The translations under genes and the position numbers were made by a program. From Hydra vulgaris (lineage: Eukaryota > Cnidaria > Hydrozoa > Anthoathecata > Hydridae), in assembly GCF_038396675.1 (NCBI RefSeq), contig NC_088931.1, positions 75,163,501 to 75,227,500 of the forward strand: a DNA stretch of 64,000 nucleotides. Reading direction: 5' to 3'. Shown piece after piece: positions 46,788 to 57,898 of the stretch. Position 1 is the first letter of the stretch, and each line of letters opens with the position of its first letter. The notes beneath the pieces were generated by a model. That model was not told the DNA's origin and made no database searches. It saw only the letters and a list, made by a program, of their open reading frames with translations.

Positions 46788-48680
46788 CAGGGTTGTTATC
46801 TGTCAAATATGTCTGAGACACATTTTCTGCCGACATAAAATATGTCCCACATATTTTCTATCGGCATACTTTGACGTAATTTTATGTCTGAATTATTTTC
46901 TGCTGACATAAAATATGTCAGACATATTTTTTTTCGACATACTTTGACGTAATTTTATATCTGAATTATTTGCTGTTTGATATTCTTGAAGAAAAAATCA
47001 ATCTAACAAATTTATTGCGCATTTTAACTTAATTTACAGAGTTAAGTGAAAATAGTTTAACAAACTTGTTGCTTTTTTGCAATCAATCATGCTTCAAAAA
47101 ACTTTTACTTTAAACCCTATAAGCAAACATCAGTTGTTTCATAAAGGTCATTTTCTGCCCTTTTTAGCGATGTATCATTTGATAGTATTGACTAATATTG
47201 ATAGTATTGACTAATATTGACATTTATTGACTTATTTATTGATTATGACTTATTTATTGATTATGACTTATTTATTGATTATGACTAATATTGACATTGA
47301 TAGTATTGACTAATATTGACATTTGATAGTATTGACTAATATTGACTAGTAATGAGGCATCATTTGATAGTATTTGATAGTATTGATTAGTATTGGCGCT
47401 TTCCCTTATTAGAATGTAAAATCCATCTCAAGCTGAGTTTTTTTTACTGAAAGTGGTTTTTATTAGTATGACTAAACTTAAAATTATTCCTTTGATTAAA
47501 ATAATAATAAAAAAAAAACTTTTTCAGTTATTTTTAATTATTAGTTGATCCTGAAAAAGATTTCATTATGAAAAATTGAATTCAAAAGATTCTATGAAAA
47601 AAAACGGTTCACGGAATTTCAAAAAATTTGTGCCAAATTAAATTCATTTAAACTGAAGAATTTGAAATATTTCGCAAAAGTATTCAGCTCATTAAATTCA
47701 TATTAAGAAGATTAACCGGTAATAATTTATAACTAATTACGAATAATATACTTTTAGTTATAATAGTTATGATTTATTTAACAATAAAATAATTGACAAT
47801 TACATTATAACAGCATAATTAACTGCCATAAACTTGCATAAAATGTTTTGAGTGAAATATATATTAGAATAATTACTTTTTTCGTTTTCCTTACGATTTA
47901 AAGTCAAAAATGGAGAATAATTTATTGAATGAATCAACTATTAATTAAAAATAACTAAAAATGTTTTTTTTTTTAAATATTATTTTAATCAAGAGAATAA
48001 TTTTATCTTTAGTCATATTAATAAAAACCATTTTTAGTAATAAAAACTCAGCTTGAGATGGTTTTTACATTTTAATAAGGGAAATCACCAATACTAATCC
48101 ATTCTAATCAATACTATCAAATACTATCAAATGATGCATCAATACTAGTCGATACTCTAAAATGATACATCGCTAAAAATACTGTCAATACTATCAAATG
48201 ATACATCGCTAAAAAGGGCAAAAAAAGACCTTTATGAAACAAAAGATATTTGCTTTTAGGATTTAAAATAAAAGTTTTATGAAGCATAATTGATTGCAAA
48301 AAGCAACAAACATGTTAAACTATTTTTACTTAACTCTGTAAATTAAGTTGAAATGCGCAATAAATTTGTTAGATTGATTTTTTCTTCAAGAATATCAAAC
48401 AGCAAATAATTCAGATATAAAATTATGTCAAAATATGTCGATAGAAATATATCTTACATATTTTATGTCAGCAGAAAATAATTCAGACATAGAAATATGT
48501 CAAAATATGTCGATAGAAAATATGTCTGACATGTTTTATGTCAGCAGAAAATAATTCAGACATAAAATTATGTCAAAATATGTCAATAGAAAATATGTGG
48601 GACATATTTTATACCGGCAGAAAATATGTCTGAAAATATGTCGACAGATCTGCCAGACATATTATGTCGTAAAAACTCTG
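46788..48680. mobile_element. Foldback hAT-type non-autonomous element (1893 bp)
   Basis: The ends CAGGGTTGTTATC and, reversed, CAGAGTTTTTACGAC fit hAT termini, and an exact 8-bp target duplication is present. Long inverted arms (about 46788-47475 and 47990-48680) share TATGTCTGAATTATTTTCTGC, TTTATTGCGCATTT and CTCAGCTTGAGATGG-type blocks. Within the arms, ATATGTC motifs and ATTGACTAATATTGAC units repeat in tandem. No transposase is encoded. Open frames such as 48117-48299 are arm sequence. Confidence 0.9.
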
Positions 48681-49005
48681 GTGGTCCCTATCTATACAAC
48701 AAATTAATATTTAAAAATTCTCAACTGGAAAAATCGAATAACTTAAATTCTCTGAAAACTTTACTAAAAAATCTCATCATAAACACAAATAATTATATGA
48801 GTTTTTATTAATTCAAAAATCTTAAAATTAGCGTATAAACTAGCTTTGTACCGAAAATGTACCATGAAAACTCTAAAAAATAATACTAAACATTGGTGAT
48901 AAGACCAATTATGTCTTCTTCTTGCCCCTGCTATTTGTATTTATATTATGCTTTACGACTTTAATAAATTTATATAGCAAAAAAAAAAAAAAAAAAAAAA
49001 AAAAA
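48681..49005 (+). pseudogene. LINE ORF2 C-terminus and poly(A) tail of split copy
   Basis: Starting in the second GTGGTCCC, the plus strand reads YLYNKLIFKNSQLEKSNNLNSLKTLLKNLI and a stop. It is then followed by a 3' UTR with AATAAA (48962-48967) and a run of about 28 A at 48978-49005. This is the 3' end of the LINE at 45365-46779. Confidence 0.8.
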
Positions 49006-49008
49006 CAT

Positions 49009-49095
49009 GCTTATTTACAAATACGTGAACGCATTTACAAATACGTGAACGTATTTACAAATATGTGAACGTATTTACAAATACGTGATACGGCG
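49009..49095. repeat. 20-bp tandem repeat
   Basis: ATTTACAAATACGTGAACGT units repeat four times right after the LINE poly(A) run. Confidence 0.9.
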
Positions 49096-49128
49096 TGTAT
49101 TCTCTATATAGCAAATCATATACTAACA

Positions 49129-49130
<2 letters not shown>

Positions 49131-49166
<36 letters not shown>

Positions 49167-49230
49167 CAGTTACGCATTGCGGTTTCTTGATGACAAGACC
49201 TCCGGTCTTTCGTAAGTTTCCCGCGTTCTT
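49131..49230 (+). other. (TA)n and LINE 3' UTR hairpin motif, copy 3
   Basis: A 33-bp TA tract is followed by GCGGTTTCTTGATGAC, the stem AAGACC-TCC-GGTCTT (49195-49209) and CCCGCGTTC. This is the same module as at 15493, 20641 and 62359. No ORF2 of this LINE family is adjacent. Confidence 0.65.
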
Positions 49231-49239
49231 TGTAATACA

Positions 49240-49690
49240 ATATTTAATATTCTACAATATTATTTTATATATTTTTTGTTTAACACAATATTGTGGGTTT
49301 TTATCATTTTATTACTCTGTAAACGATTTTGATTACATATTTAAAAAAAAAAAAGTAAAATAAATAGACAAACAACTTAAACTCACACTCAATGAACGAG
49401 GTCGACAAAAAACGCAACTAAAAAAAGAAATAAACTAAAATAAAAAAAAAATACAAAAGTACAAATTTCCTTTTTTTTTCTTTTGTTTGAGAAATTGCTT
49501 TTATTCTCTTTTAAATTTTTTTATTATTTTTTTTCGAACTAAATTTTTTGAAAAATATTAAAACAAAGTTAAGAAACAATATATTCTTTTTTTTTTTCTT
49601 CTCTTCTTGTTTCGCTTTCCAATTTTTTTCAAATATTTTTATTTTTAATTTTCTTTTTTACATTTAATTTATTACGAAAAAAAATTAAAA
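49240..49690. other. No gene seen; A/T runs
   Basis: Low-complexity poly(A)/poly(T)-rich DNA. Confidence 0.6.
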
Positions 49691-49691
49691 A

Positions 49692-50480
49692 GTCAGTGAT
49701 GCCAGAGTTATTAACAATAGGCTAAAAATAGCAAGGCCATAGCTACATGTTCCAAGGCCAATTACAAGGCCAAGACCAAAGCTAATGACAATGCCAATGA
49801 CAAGGCCTATGCCAAAGCTAAGACCAAAAGTTTCAAGACCAAGACCGAGGCTTATGCAAACATTTTCAAAACCAAAAATTTATTTTTTAACCTTGCGTTA
49901 AGGCCAATTATTAACAAAACTGCTAGCAAGTGCTGTGAAAATAAAACCACATGTTGTGAAATTAGACCAAGGTTATGCACAGAATTCGACGAAATCAATA
50001 AGAAAATCCATTTATAGATATATTTGAAAGCCGAAAATAAAAATACATAAAAATAAAGAATTAATACTTTTAATTCTTTCTTTTTATGTACTTTTTGCAC
50101 TTAATGCTAACAACTAATATTAACATTTTTTAATTAAAGATTGATTTTAGTTGTTGGCGTTAACTATAAGTCATAAGCATTAACTTTAACTATATAGCCT
50201 ATAAGTCTTTATTACATTTATGAAACATCAAGATTTCAAGCAATGAATTAGACATAAGAGCTCTATGAGAGGACATTATCAATCCACTCTGACAAAAGAT
50301 ACGCTCAACAGGAAATGACTTTGCAGGGACACAATACTTTTAAAATATAAAATTCTAATTTTTGAATGTTTCAAAAACTGAATCTGAGGTGTAACATTAT
50401 TTTTAGTAGATGTCAAAGTGGTTTTTGGTGTAGTTCTTGAGATTACATTACAAACAACTTTTTTAAACAGATTTAGGTAA
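49692..50480 (-). mobile_element. hAT transposon 3' end with dimerisation-domain remnant
   Basis: The end CAGTGATGCCAGAG at 49692 fits a hAT terminus. On the minus strand at about 50205-50345 a frame reads KYCVPAKSFPVERIFCQSGLIMS followed by a SLLEILMFHK block. This matches the hAT C-terminal dimerisation region (usual form: PASS.P.ERVFS.AG). Between them, 49735-49860 holds an array of AAGGCCAAGACCAAAGC-like units, a subterminal repeat. The rest of the transposase and the other end are not recognised. Confidence 0.65.
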
Positions 50481-50748
50481 GTTGAATAAAAACAGTATAA
50501 TTAAATAAAAAAAATACTTTATAATAAATTATAATTTAAACATAAATAAAAACTATTTTATTTAAAAAACCTTTAAAATTCTGTTTTAAATTTTAAGAAA
50601 AAAACCATGTGTTTAAATCATTAATTAAATTCTGAAATGTTTTAACTAATAGAAAACGTTAAAACATATCATGTGGCAAAAACGATCAAGGTTAAAAGCG
50701 TGACGTAATTAGCAAAGAGCCCCATTGGTGCTCCTGGAAGAGCATTTA

Positions 50749-50912
50749 GGGGTTGTCCATAAATTACGTCACGGTCAAGGGCGGAGAGAGATTAGTAGTT
50801 TTGTGACGACTCATACAAAACTTTTTACTAAAGTGTTACAATATTGTAACGAGGGGGATTGTTCAAAAACAATCAAAAATTGCGTAATGTAATTTATGGA
50901 CGACCTCTTGAC
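50749..50912. mobile_element. MITE, GGGGTTGTCCAT family
   Basis: The inverted ends are GGGGTTGTCCATAAATTACG and, reversed, GAGGTCGTCCATAAATTACA. The interior is less AT-rich and has TTACAATATTGTAACG. It shares its terminal 12 bases with the MITE beside each peroxidase gene. Confidence 0.8.
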
Positions 50913-50914
50913 TA

Positions 50915-51700
50915 GGTAGTATACACCTCCTATCTTACAAATGTAGCTTATTGGCCAGATTTAAGCCCATTAATCAAAACAAACTGTGTATGATTTTGAA
51001 TAAGCAATAAAAACCAATCATTAGCAATACATAAATATAATATTGTTATAAAATTTTTTAATTAAAATCTAATGATCAATCACATGAAAAGAATATTTGA
51101 AATCAATAAAGACGCTACAAGCAAAAGAAACATTATCAGTTGGGCGACAAATAATTTCAGTAAATTTGATTAAAGCATGATAAGAGCATGTTTTAAATTC
51201 AAAGCGGTGTCCATGTAGATGTTGTAATGTAATTGTTGAGAAAGTGGTAGATACAAAAATGTTTTAATTTTTTTCAAATTTTGCTAACTTTTTTATAGTG
51301 ATGATATTATTTTTGTAGTTATCGCAATCAGGTTTAGAGTTCTTTTAATGGATTGATATAAAAGATGTAATTTTTAAAATATGGGAAATAAAGAGGTATC
51401 AAAATAAGAAGTTAAATTGTTCAGAAAGTATTGGAGAGAAATCATACTCTAGACATTTATAAATAAAGGTTTATATCCCGTAAGCACCAGAAGTTTTGCC
51501 ATCATTTAGATAAAGAATAAGGCACAGTATCTAAATGTTTTCAGTAGAGTTAATGAATATCAAATTAAAGCAACAAAAACTATTTTATCATCTTTTAGCA
51601 AATATTTACAAGATAACTAGACGCCCGTTTTTTGTGTTAGAGAACACTGCAGAATGCTTTCAGTTAGAATTTTATTTTGTTCTTTAACTTAAAAAAACAG
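50915..51700. other. No gene seen
   Basis: AT-rich. Weak coding-like composition near 51480-51700 without a recognisable product. Confidence 0.4.
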
Positions 51701-51706
51701 GACTTT

Positions 51707-51929
51707 CCCAGCAAACATTCTATAGTAGAGTTTCAGTGGACCTATGCAGGGTTTTTGTGTGGTCCATTGTAGTTACGTTCATCGGTTATTTAGTGGACCA
51801 TTAGTCACAACCGCGAAAAATGGCTAGTCGATAACTAGCCACTATATCATGTTGGAAAGTTATCGGTCGGCCACGTATAGCGGATGCCACCAATGGACCA
51901 TTATGTAACCGATGAGCAAAAAATGAAAC
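51707..51929. mobile_element. CCCAGC palindromic MITE 5, truncated
   Basis: It starts CCCAGCAAACATTC and follows the MITE 1 pattern (TCAGTGGACCTATG, TAACCGATGAGCAAA). It loses its right end, where the next element begins. Confidence 0.8.
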
Positions 51930-51933
51930 TCTC

Positions 51934-52090
51934 CCAGCAAGCACAACGACGTCGGTACGACATCGTTTTGACGTCGCGAGTTTAGTCGTTTTGACGTCGC
52001 CGTAAAGTAGGAAAGTGTAACATTTTTACGACGTCGTATCTAGGGTGAAATAAAGACGTCGATGCGACGTCGCAAAAAAGATTTACAGGA
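51934..52090. mobile_element. CCCAGC element with ACGTCG array, truncated
   Basis: It starts CCCAGCAAGCACAACGACGTCGG and contains about ten GACGTCG/CGACGTC motifs in 150 bp. The right end is missing. It resembles the AACGTT and GACGTC elements at 28684 and 16610. Confidence 0.7.
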
Positions 52091-52094
52091 TATC

Positions 52095-53073
52095 GGTTAT
52101 TGGTTGGAAAACCGACTAAATATACCTCTTGTTTTTATGTCCAATTTTTATATTTTTTATTCATAAAAAATTTTATTATTTATTTAAACAACTTCTTTTA
52201 AGAATCGAACGTATATGTTGTAGCATGTGTAACATGTTCAAAAACTTATCTATTTTAAAGCGCTAAAGTTTTTTCCTGTTTTCTAATTATTGTTGATGTT
52301 TTTACCAATTACAGTTTCTAACTTTATATATATAAAAGAATGGCCACGATAAAGTCTCAAATAAAAATAAAATGCAGCTGCTTGGATTTCTTTATAAAAA
52401 TTTAAAACTATATCTTTTTTTTTCTGGAGCGTATTTTAATACCGCTTGCACTGAATCCAAAACTTCGACTTCAGTTGTTGTGTGATTTGAAAATACACTC
52501 GCTAAACAAAGTGAAATATGGCGAAATACTTAAAAATTATTTTTACTCATTTTATAGAACATCAATCTTAGATATAAATATATCAATATAAACTCACCGA
52601 CAACCACATATCGTTGTCTCTTTAAATTATAATTTTTTTTGCCCGCATCTATTTGATCCAAGCATGTTAAAACATGACATTACAGTGAGACATTAACCTA
52701 AATTAAAAGAAATTGTCAAGTCTGCAAATAGAAAACTTTCATTAAATAAGAAACTTAAATAAAATAATTATTTCTGTGTAATGGAGTAAATTTTTACTTA
52801 ATTTGTTAAAATCTTAGAAAAGAATTTTTAAAAACAGGTTTAACAAACAATTAATTCTTAACTTAGTTTTTTAGGCCACCCTCGATTTCGACCTAATTTG
52901 TAAAACATATAATTTGATTTTAAGTCCATATTATTGTCTATCAGTTAGTTAATCTATTAATATGGAATAAGACAGCCATATAAGTCTGGAAAATATATCA
53001 ATGTATATTGTTATGTACCTTTTCATAACATTTCTCACATTTTCACGTACTTGACATTGGTCGGACATTGGAC
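52095..53073. other. No gene seen; AT-rich
   Basis: No coding region or element end recognised. Confidence 0.5.
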
Positions 53074-53115
53074 AATGGTCGGTGGCGTGTAATTTTTTAC
53101 ACGCCACCGACCATT
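53074..53115. repeat. Perfect 19-bp hairpin, 4-nt loop
   Basis: AATGGTCGGTGGCGTGTAA, loop TTTT, then the exact reverse complement. It is unusually GC-rich for the region and lies just before a TA tract. Confidence 0.95.
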
Positions 53116-53128
53116 TTCAACTGATCAA

Positions 53129-53130
<2 letters not shown>

Positions 53131-53217
<87 letters not shown>
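53131..53217. repeat. (TA)n microsatellite
   Basis: About 85 bp of TA bordering the next element. Confidence 0.95.
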
Positions 53218-53220
<3 letters not shown>

Positions 53221-53223
<3 letters not shown>

Positions 53224-54704
53224 GCAAAATTCAAGATTCTAGGTCAAGGATTTTTGTTCTTATTTTAAGAACTTGATTCTTATTTAAGGAACTTGATTCT
53301 TATTTAAGGAACTTGATTCTTATTTTAATAACTTGATTCTTGTTTTAAGAACTTGATTCTTGTTTTAAGAACTTGATTCTTATTTAAGGAACTTGATTCT
53401 TATTTAAGGAACTTGATTCTTATTTTAATAACTTGATTCTTGTTTTAAGAACTTGATTCTTATTTTAAGAACTTGATTCTTATTTAAGGAACTTGATTCT
53501 TATTTAAGGAATTTGATTCTTATTTAAGGAACTTGATTCTTATTTAAGGAACTTGATCCTTATTTTAATAACTTGATTCTTGTTTTAAGAACTTGATTCT
53601 TATTTTAAGAACTTGATTCTTATTTTAGGAACTTCATTCTTATTTTAAGAACTTCATTCTTATTTAAAGATATTTCAATAAAAAACATTATTCCTAATTT
53701 GATAATATCATAATGGTATTATATAATTAGGAATAATAAAATTTTAACATATGAAAAGATGTTAATGTTAAATTTTAGATTTGAGTTTGTTAAATTTATT
53801 TTTAGATAAAATAAATCCTTATCATAACAGACGATGGAGACGAGGCAATCGTTATGCATGGCGAAAAAATTATTTTACGAAGTATTTCATTTTCTGACGC
53901 CGTGATTGGACTTATTGGAATACACTATGTAATGGACATGGATTATGACGTCCATGTCATGACGGCATACACAATTCACATTATATTTTACACTTAAATT
54001 CTATTTTATTTAAAGATAAAAGCTCAACAGAAACTCGTCAGATGAGTAGCCTATGGGAGGAGTATTGTCGCTACAAGCATTACCTATAACTGGACATTCA
54101 AAGAACAACAAGTTTTATTTCAACGATGAGATTTGTTTAAATGTATAAATACTTTTTGAATATTCTTATTTTATACCATCCTAAATTTCAAAATGTTTCA
54201 TTTTTTACATAGAAAAAATACTCTTGTAATATTGTTTTTCCCGTTCAAGGAAAATATTATTGAAACAAGATAATAGAATCTTATTTTAGGCAAAAATGTC
54301 CTTGAAATAAAAAAAAAATTCTTATTTATAAAAATAAAAAAAAACAAGAAAAAAACATCTTTATTTGAGCAAAAATATTCTTGAAACAAGAAAAAAAATT
54401 CTTATTTTAAGAATATAAATACTTGAAACAAGAAAAAAAACTCTTATTTTAACAATATAAATATTTGAAGGAAGAGAAAAAAAATTCTTATTCTGAGCAA
54501 AAATATTCTTGAAACAAGAAAAAAAATTCTTGTTTTAAGAATAAAAATTCTTGAAACAAGAAAAAAAAAATATTTAAGAAAAAAAATTCTTAAAACAAGA
54601 AAAAAAGTTCTTATTTTAAGAATAAACATTCTTAAAACAAGAAAAAAAGTTCTTACGTGGCGGACAAGTCTTTTTTTTGCTTAAAACAAGAATAATGGAT
54701 TTCG

Positions 54705-54708
<4 letters not shown>
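53221..54708. mobile_element. Non-autonomous element with minisatellite-like subterminal repeats
   Basis: The ends ACAGCAAAATTC (53221) and, reversed, ACAGCGAAATCC (ending 54708) are inverted, and each abuts a TA tract. The left 430 bp are about 20 copies of ACTTGATTCTTATTTAAGGA-type 20-bp units. The right 400 bp repeat CTTGAAACAAGAAAAAAATT-type units in inverse sense. Subterminal repeat blocks of this kind are typical of CMC/EnSpm elements, and remains of such a transposase gene follow, but the link is inferred. A short open segment (53831-53998, plus strand) of unknown origin lies in the middle. Confidence 0.6.
53240..53670. repeat. 20-bp minisatellite
   Basis: ACTTGATTCTTATTTTAAGA and variants repeat about 20 times with no unique spacers. 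Confidence 0.95.
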
Positions 54709-54799
<91 letters not shown>

Positions 54800-55379
54800 C
54801 ATATAAATATTTGAATAATATTCAAATATAAACTAACAATAATAACTTCTAAGCTAGAGGGGTTACAAATTGTTAACTTTATACTTATAAATTTTATGTC
54901 AAACGGACATGTTGGTAGAACTTTTTACAAAGATTAGATTAAAGATTTAACACAAAAAAAATTTATTGTAGTAAATAGGGTATTTTTGAAAAAGAAAACA
55001 ATTCTCAAAAACAATTTACCATAAATGAAAAAAAAGTCTTCTTTTGATAAAGACTTCTCTAGTTCTTTGAATTTATCCATGTTATCAACTTTTTCCACGT
55101 CTTTTGTACCAACATTATTTGTTTGGTGAACTTCTCCAATAGGTCATTGATGCAAGTTAAAAGAGATACTGTTTTTTTTTTAAATCCTAAAATTACATAT
55201 AAGAAAATTATAATTTCCATATTAAATTTTGTTTCACTTATTAAGCATATATAAATTACATATTATTTACATATAAGATATCAGTTTAAAATAAAATAAA
55301 AAGTAATAGTATAGAGCAAAAGTTTATGTGTTTCATCGATTGGGAAATTACTATTCATACATCGAACCAGTTTCTTTTC

Positions 55380-56280
55380 TTTAGATTTTGACTTTGAAAA
55401 TACTGATTAGGAATTATTATTCTGTGATTTTGAGTATGATCTAGAGCTATGCACAGGTGAAAAGAGATTTTGATTGCGACTTAGGAATAGGCAAAAGTGA
55501 ACATGAGCCTGATCCAGACATTTGGATGGGTGAAAGTGAGAGCGAACATAATCTGATTTTGGAGACAGGTGAACAAGAACGTAATCTTAACTTATGGCTA
55601 GGTGAAAGAGACTCAGAACTTATTGGTGAAAAATAAACAGAAGAACAACCTTTACAAGATGTTGATTGTAAATACAGTTCTTGTTTTAAAACAAATTTAC
55701 TTGACAAAGAAATAGTCTATGATATAATATTTTCAGAAGGTTTTTTAACCAATTCCACTTCTATAATAATATCAATAAAACTATTAACAAAGAAAAAACA
55801 ATATTTTTAAAACTGCAATTAACATTAGGTTGCAAAAAACATTTAAACAAAAAATCCAAAATTCAAATTCAAAATGTTTTGAAATTTGTCTTACTGTTAA
55901 AATTATTAACCTTATTTTCATTCACTGCACATTTTCTTTCGCTTGATGAGGACAAAATATTGTTTCCAAACTCATATTCGCACAAAAACTTTTTCACCTA
56001 AAAGTTTTAATAAGTAGAAAAACTAAAAGAGTTAAGACAAATCAGGAAAAACAAAATCATTACCTTGTAATTTTATTTTTAAAAATTCAAATTTCTTTCA
56101 AGTAACTCAATTGGGAATTGCCTTTATATATTTTTCATCTTTTTGAGCAGGAGGCCAAACAACCATTGCTCATCTAAGGAAATCCAATGAAATGGAACAG
56201 CTGTTTCTGTCTCCCTAATTTTTCCAATTTTGTATTTGCTTGAAATTACAACTAATACCCATAAACCTTTCATTGACATC
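55380..56280 (-). pseudogene. Accessory ORF of CMC-like element, copy 1
   Basis: Identical to the copy at 58480-59375. A start region at about 56276 reads KGLWVLVVISSKYKIGKI and VPFHWISLDEQW. A frameshift follows, then WPPAQKDEKYIKAIPN. Farther downstream a Ser-rich ORF (55707-55447) occurs. I infer a second protein of the transposon; its function is unknown. Confidence 0.35.
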
Positions 56281-56619
56281 TTTGTATTTTTTATACTTGT
56301 TTATAATATTATAATAGTTTTTGTTTAAAAAACTGTTAAAATTATTAATTATTAAAGATATATATTAATTTCTTCTAAAAACAATTTTGGCTATAGTAAA
56401 CAGTAATAGACTTTACTATAAATACTTTATTAAATAATAATTTTTAGTAATACACTTTATTATAAATATTTAAATAAATGAAATAATTTTATTATTTATA
56501 TTTATAAATGTTTAAATAATAATATAAAAATCTTACCAAAAAGGTAAATTTTTAAAAATTCAATTTTTTAATGTTTAACATTGTAAAGTATATATTAAGT
56601 ATAGTGTCTATCTAATACT

Positions 56620-57562
56620 TCACAAAAGTACAAAAAAATCTTTCAAGGTTTATTATTTAGTTAAAGAGTGGATTGTAAACAAATTTTATATGTCAGGACA
56701 CAAACATGAAAAGACAAACCCTTCTTTATAAGCTAGACATACTGCTTTTCTTTGAAAATCTTTTTTGCTTGGACAAACATGTTTTTAAAGAATTTCTATA
56801 TTTCTAACAATGTTAAAGATTTTAGAGTCACATGGATCTTTAAAAACGCTTTTGTAAAAACAATTATTTAAAACGACACAGTTAAATTGATGGTCACCTA
56901 ATTTTTCGAGTGCCTGTGTATAAGAGAAACCAAGAGTCTTTAAATCATAAAAAAATCATGTTCGAATAAAAAAATAATTCTATGTGATTTAGCTTGAAAA
57001 TTTTGAAATAAGTTGTAATCAGTATTACAACTTATTTCAAAATTTTCAAGCTGTGAAAACCTTTTTAAAACTTGAGATAATGGACTTTGAAATTTGCGAA
57101 TGAACTTTTTAATTACTTGCAAATAGTTTTCAAATTTGAAAAAAGTGATTTTATCTATGTAGCAGTTAAAAATGCAAACATCTTCATGTAAATGAGATAA
57201 GCTGTGTACATTATTCATAGAAAAGTAGGACCATAAAATTCTTCTGATTTAACTACAAAGTAATTCAACAAATTTTTTGCATATTGAAGATAATTATTTT
57301 GGACAATCGCATTAGAATCTAGAAAAATTCTCATTGCTAGAGTTAAAGAAAGGAAAACCTTGAAAGGTTAAGGAGTAAAGACATCTTTTAAAACTAAAAA
57401 GCCAGTAAATAACAAAAATTGCCTAAACTCAGTGGCTTTCCACCTCTTTACTTCATATAAACTTCTTGATTGATGAGCAAACTCAGATGGACATTTACCA
57501 CTAAACTTTAACAAATTTTCCAATATATTCAACAATTGAGCAGAACCTAAACAAAATTTATA
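56620..57562 (-). pseudogene. CMC/EnSpm-like transposase, 3' part, copy 1
   Basis: It has the C-terminal blocks only: RWKATEFRQFLLFTGFLVLKD (near 57440), a YAKNLLNYFV block, NNVHSLSHLHEDVCIFNCYID and FENYLQVIKKFIRKFQSPLSQ. It is cut at 57562 by the duplication junction, so it lacks the 5' half. A 29-bp perfect hairpin with a 4-nt loop lies in the gene at 56991-57052. Confidence 0.65.
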
Positions 57563-57837
57563 TGGAAAAAAAACTCTTATTTTAACAATATAAATATTTG
57601 AAGGAAGAGAAAAAAAATTCTTATTCTGAGCAAAAATATTCTTGAAACAAGAAAAAAAATTCTTGTTTTAAGAATAAAAATTCTTGAAACAAGAAAAAAA
57701 AAATATTTAAGAAAAAAAATTCTTAAAACAAGAAAAAAAGTTCTTATTTTAAGAATAAACATTCTTAAAACAAGAAAAAAAGTTCTTACGTGGCGGACAA
57801 GTCTTTTTTTTGCTTAAAACAAGAATAATGGATTTCG

Positions 57838-57898
<61 letters not shown>

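Larger units (their letters stand above)
54433..57562. repeat. 3.1-kb tandem duplication, copy 1
   Basis: It matches 57563-60664 nearly base for base. The offset is 3133 bp before the TA tract and 3099 bp after it, because the TA tract is 34 bp longer here (about 54708-54796 versus 57838-57895). One substitution is visible: AATACTTTATT at 56421 versus AACACTTTATT in copy 2. It contains the 3' part of the transposase gene and an accessory ORF, both on the minus strand. Confidence 0.93.

Noticed and set aside
48117-48299. 60-residue minus-strand ORF as a gene
   Set aside because: It lies within the inverted arm of the foldback hAT element and its mirror occurs in the other arm.
46788-48680. 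The element as an autonomous transposon or a gene-bearing insertion
   Set aside because: No transposase blocks are found on either strand; it is arms plus tandem motifs.
49740-49860. Possible Gly/Leu/Ile-rich membrane protein on the minus strand
   Set aside because: The frame is a product of the AAGGCCAAGACC array between a hAT end and its transposase, with no start codon or conserved neighbour.
53240-53670. Regular 20-bp direct repeats looking at first like a CRISPR array
   Set aside because: Units are contiguous without unique spacers and the context is eukaryotic, so this is a minisatellite inside a transposon.
55447-55707. Ser-rich 86-residue minus-strand ORF (also 58546-58806) as a host gene
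   Set aside because: It lies in a duplicated transposon region, has no recognised domain and its context points to transposon sequence; kept only as part of the accessory ORF.
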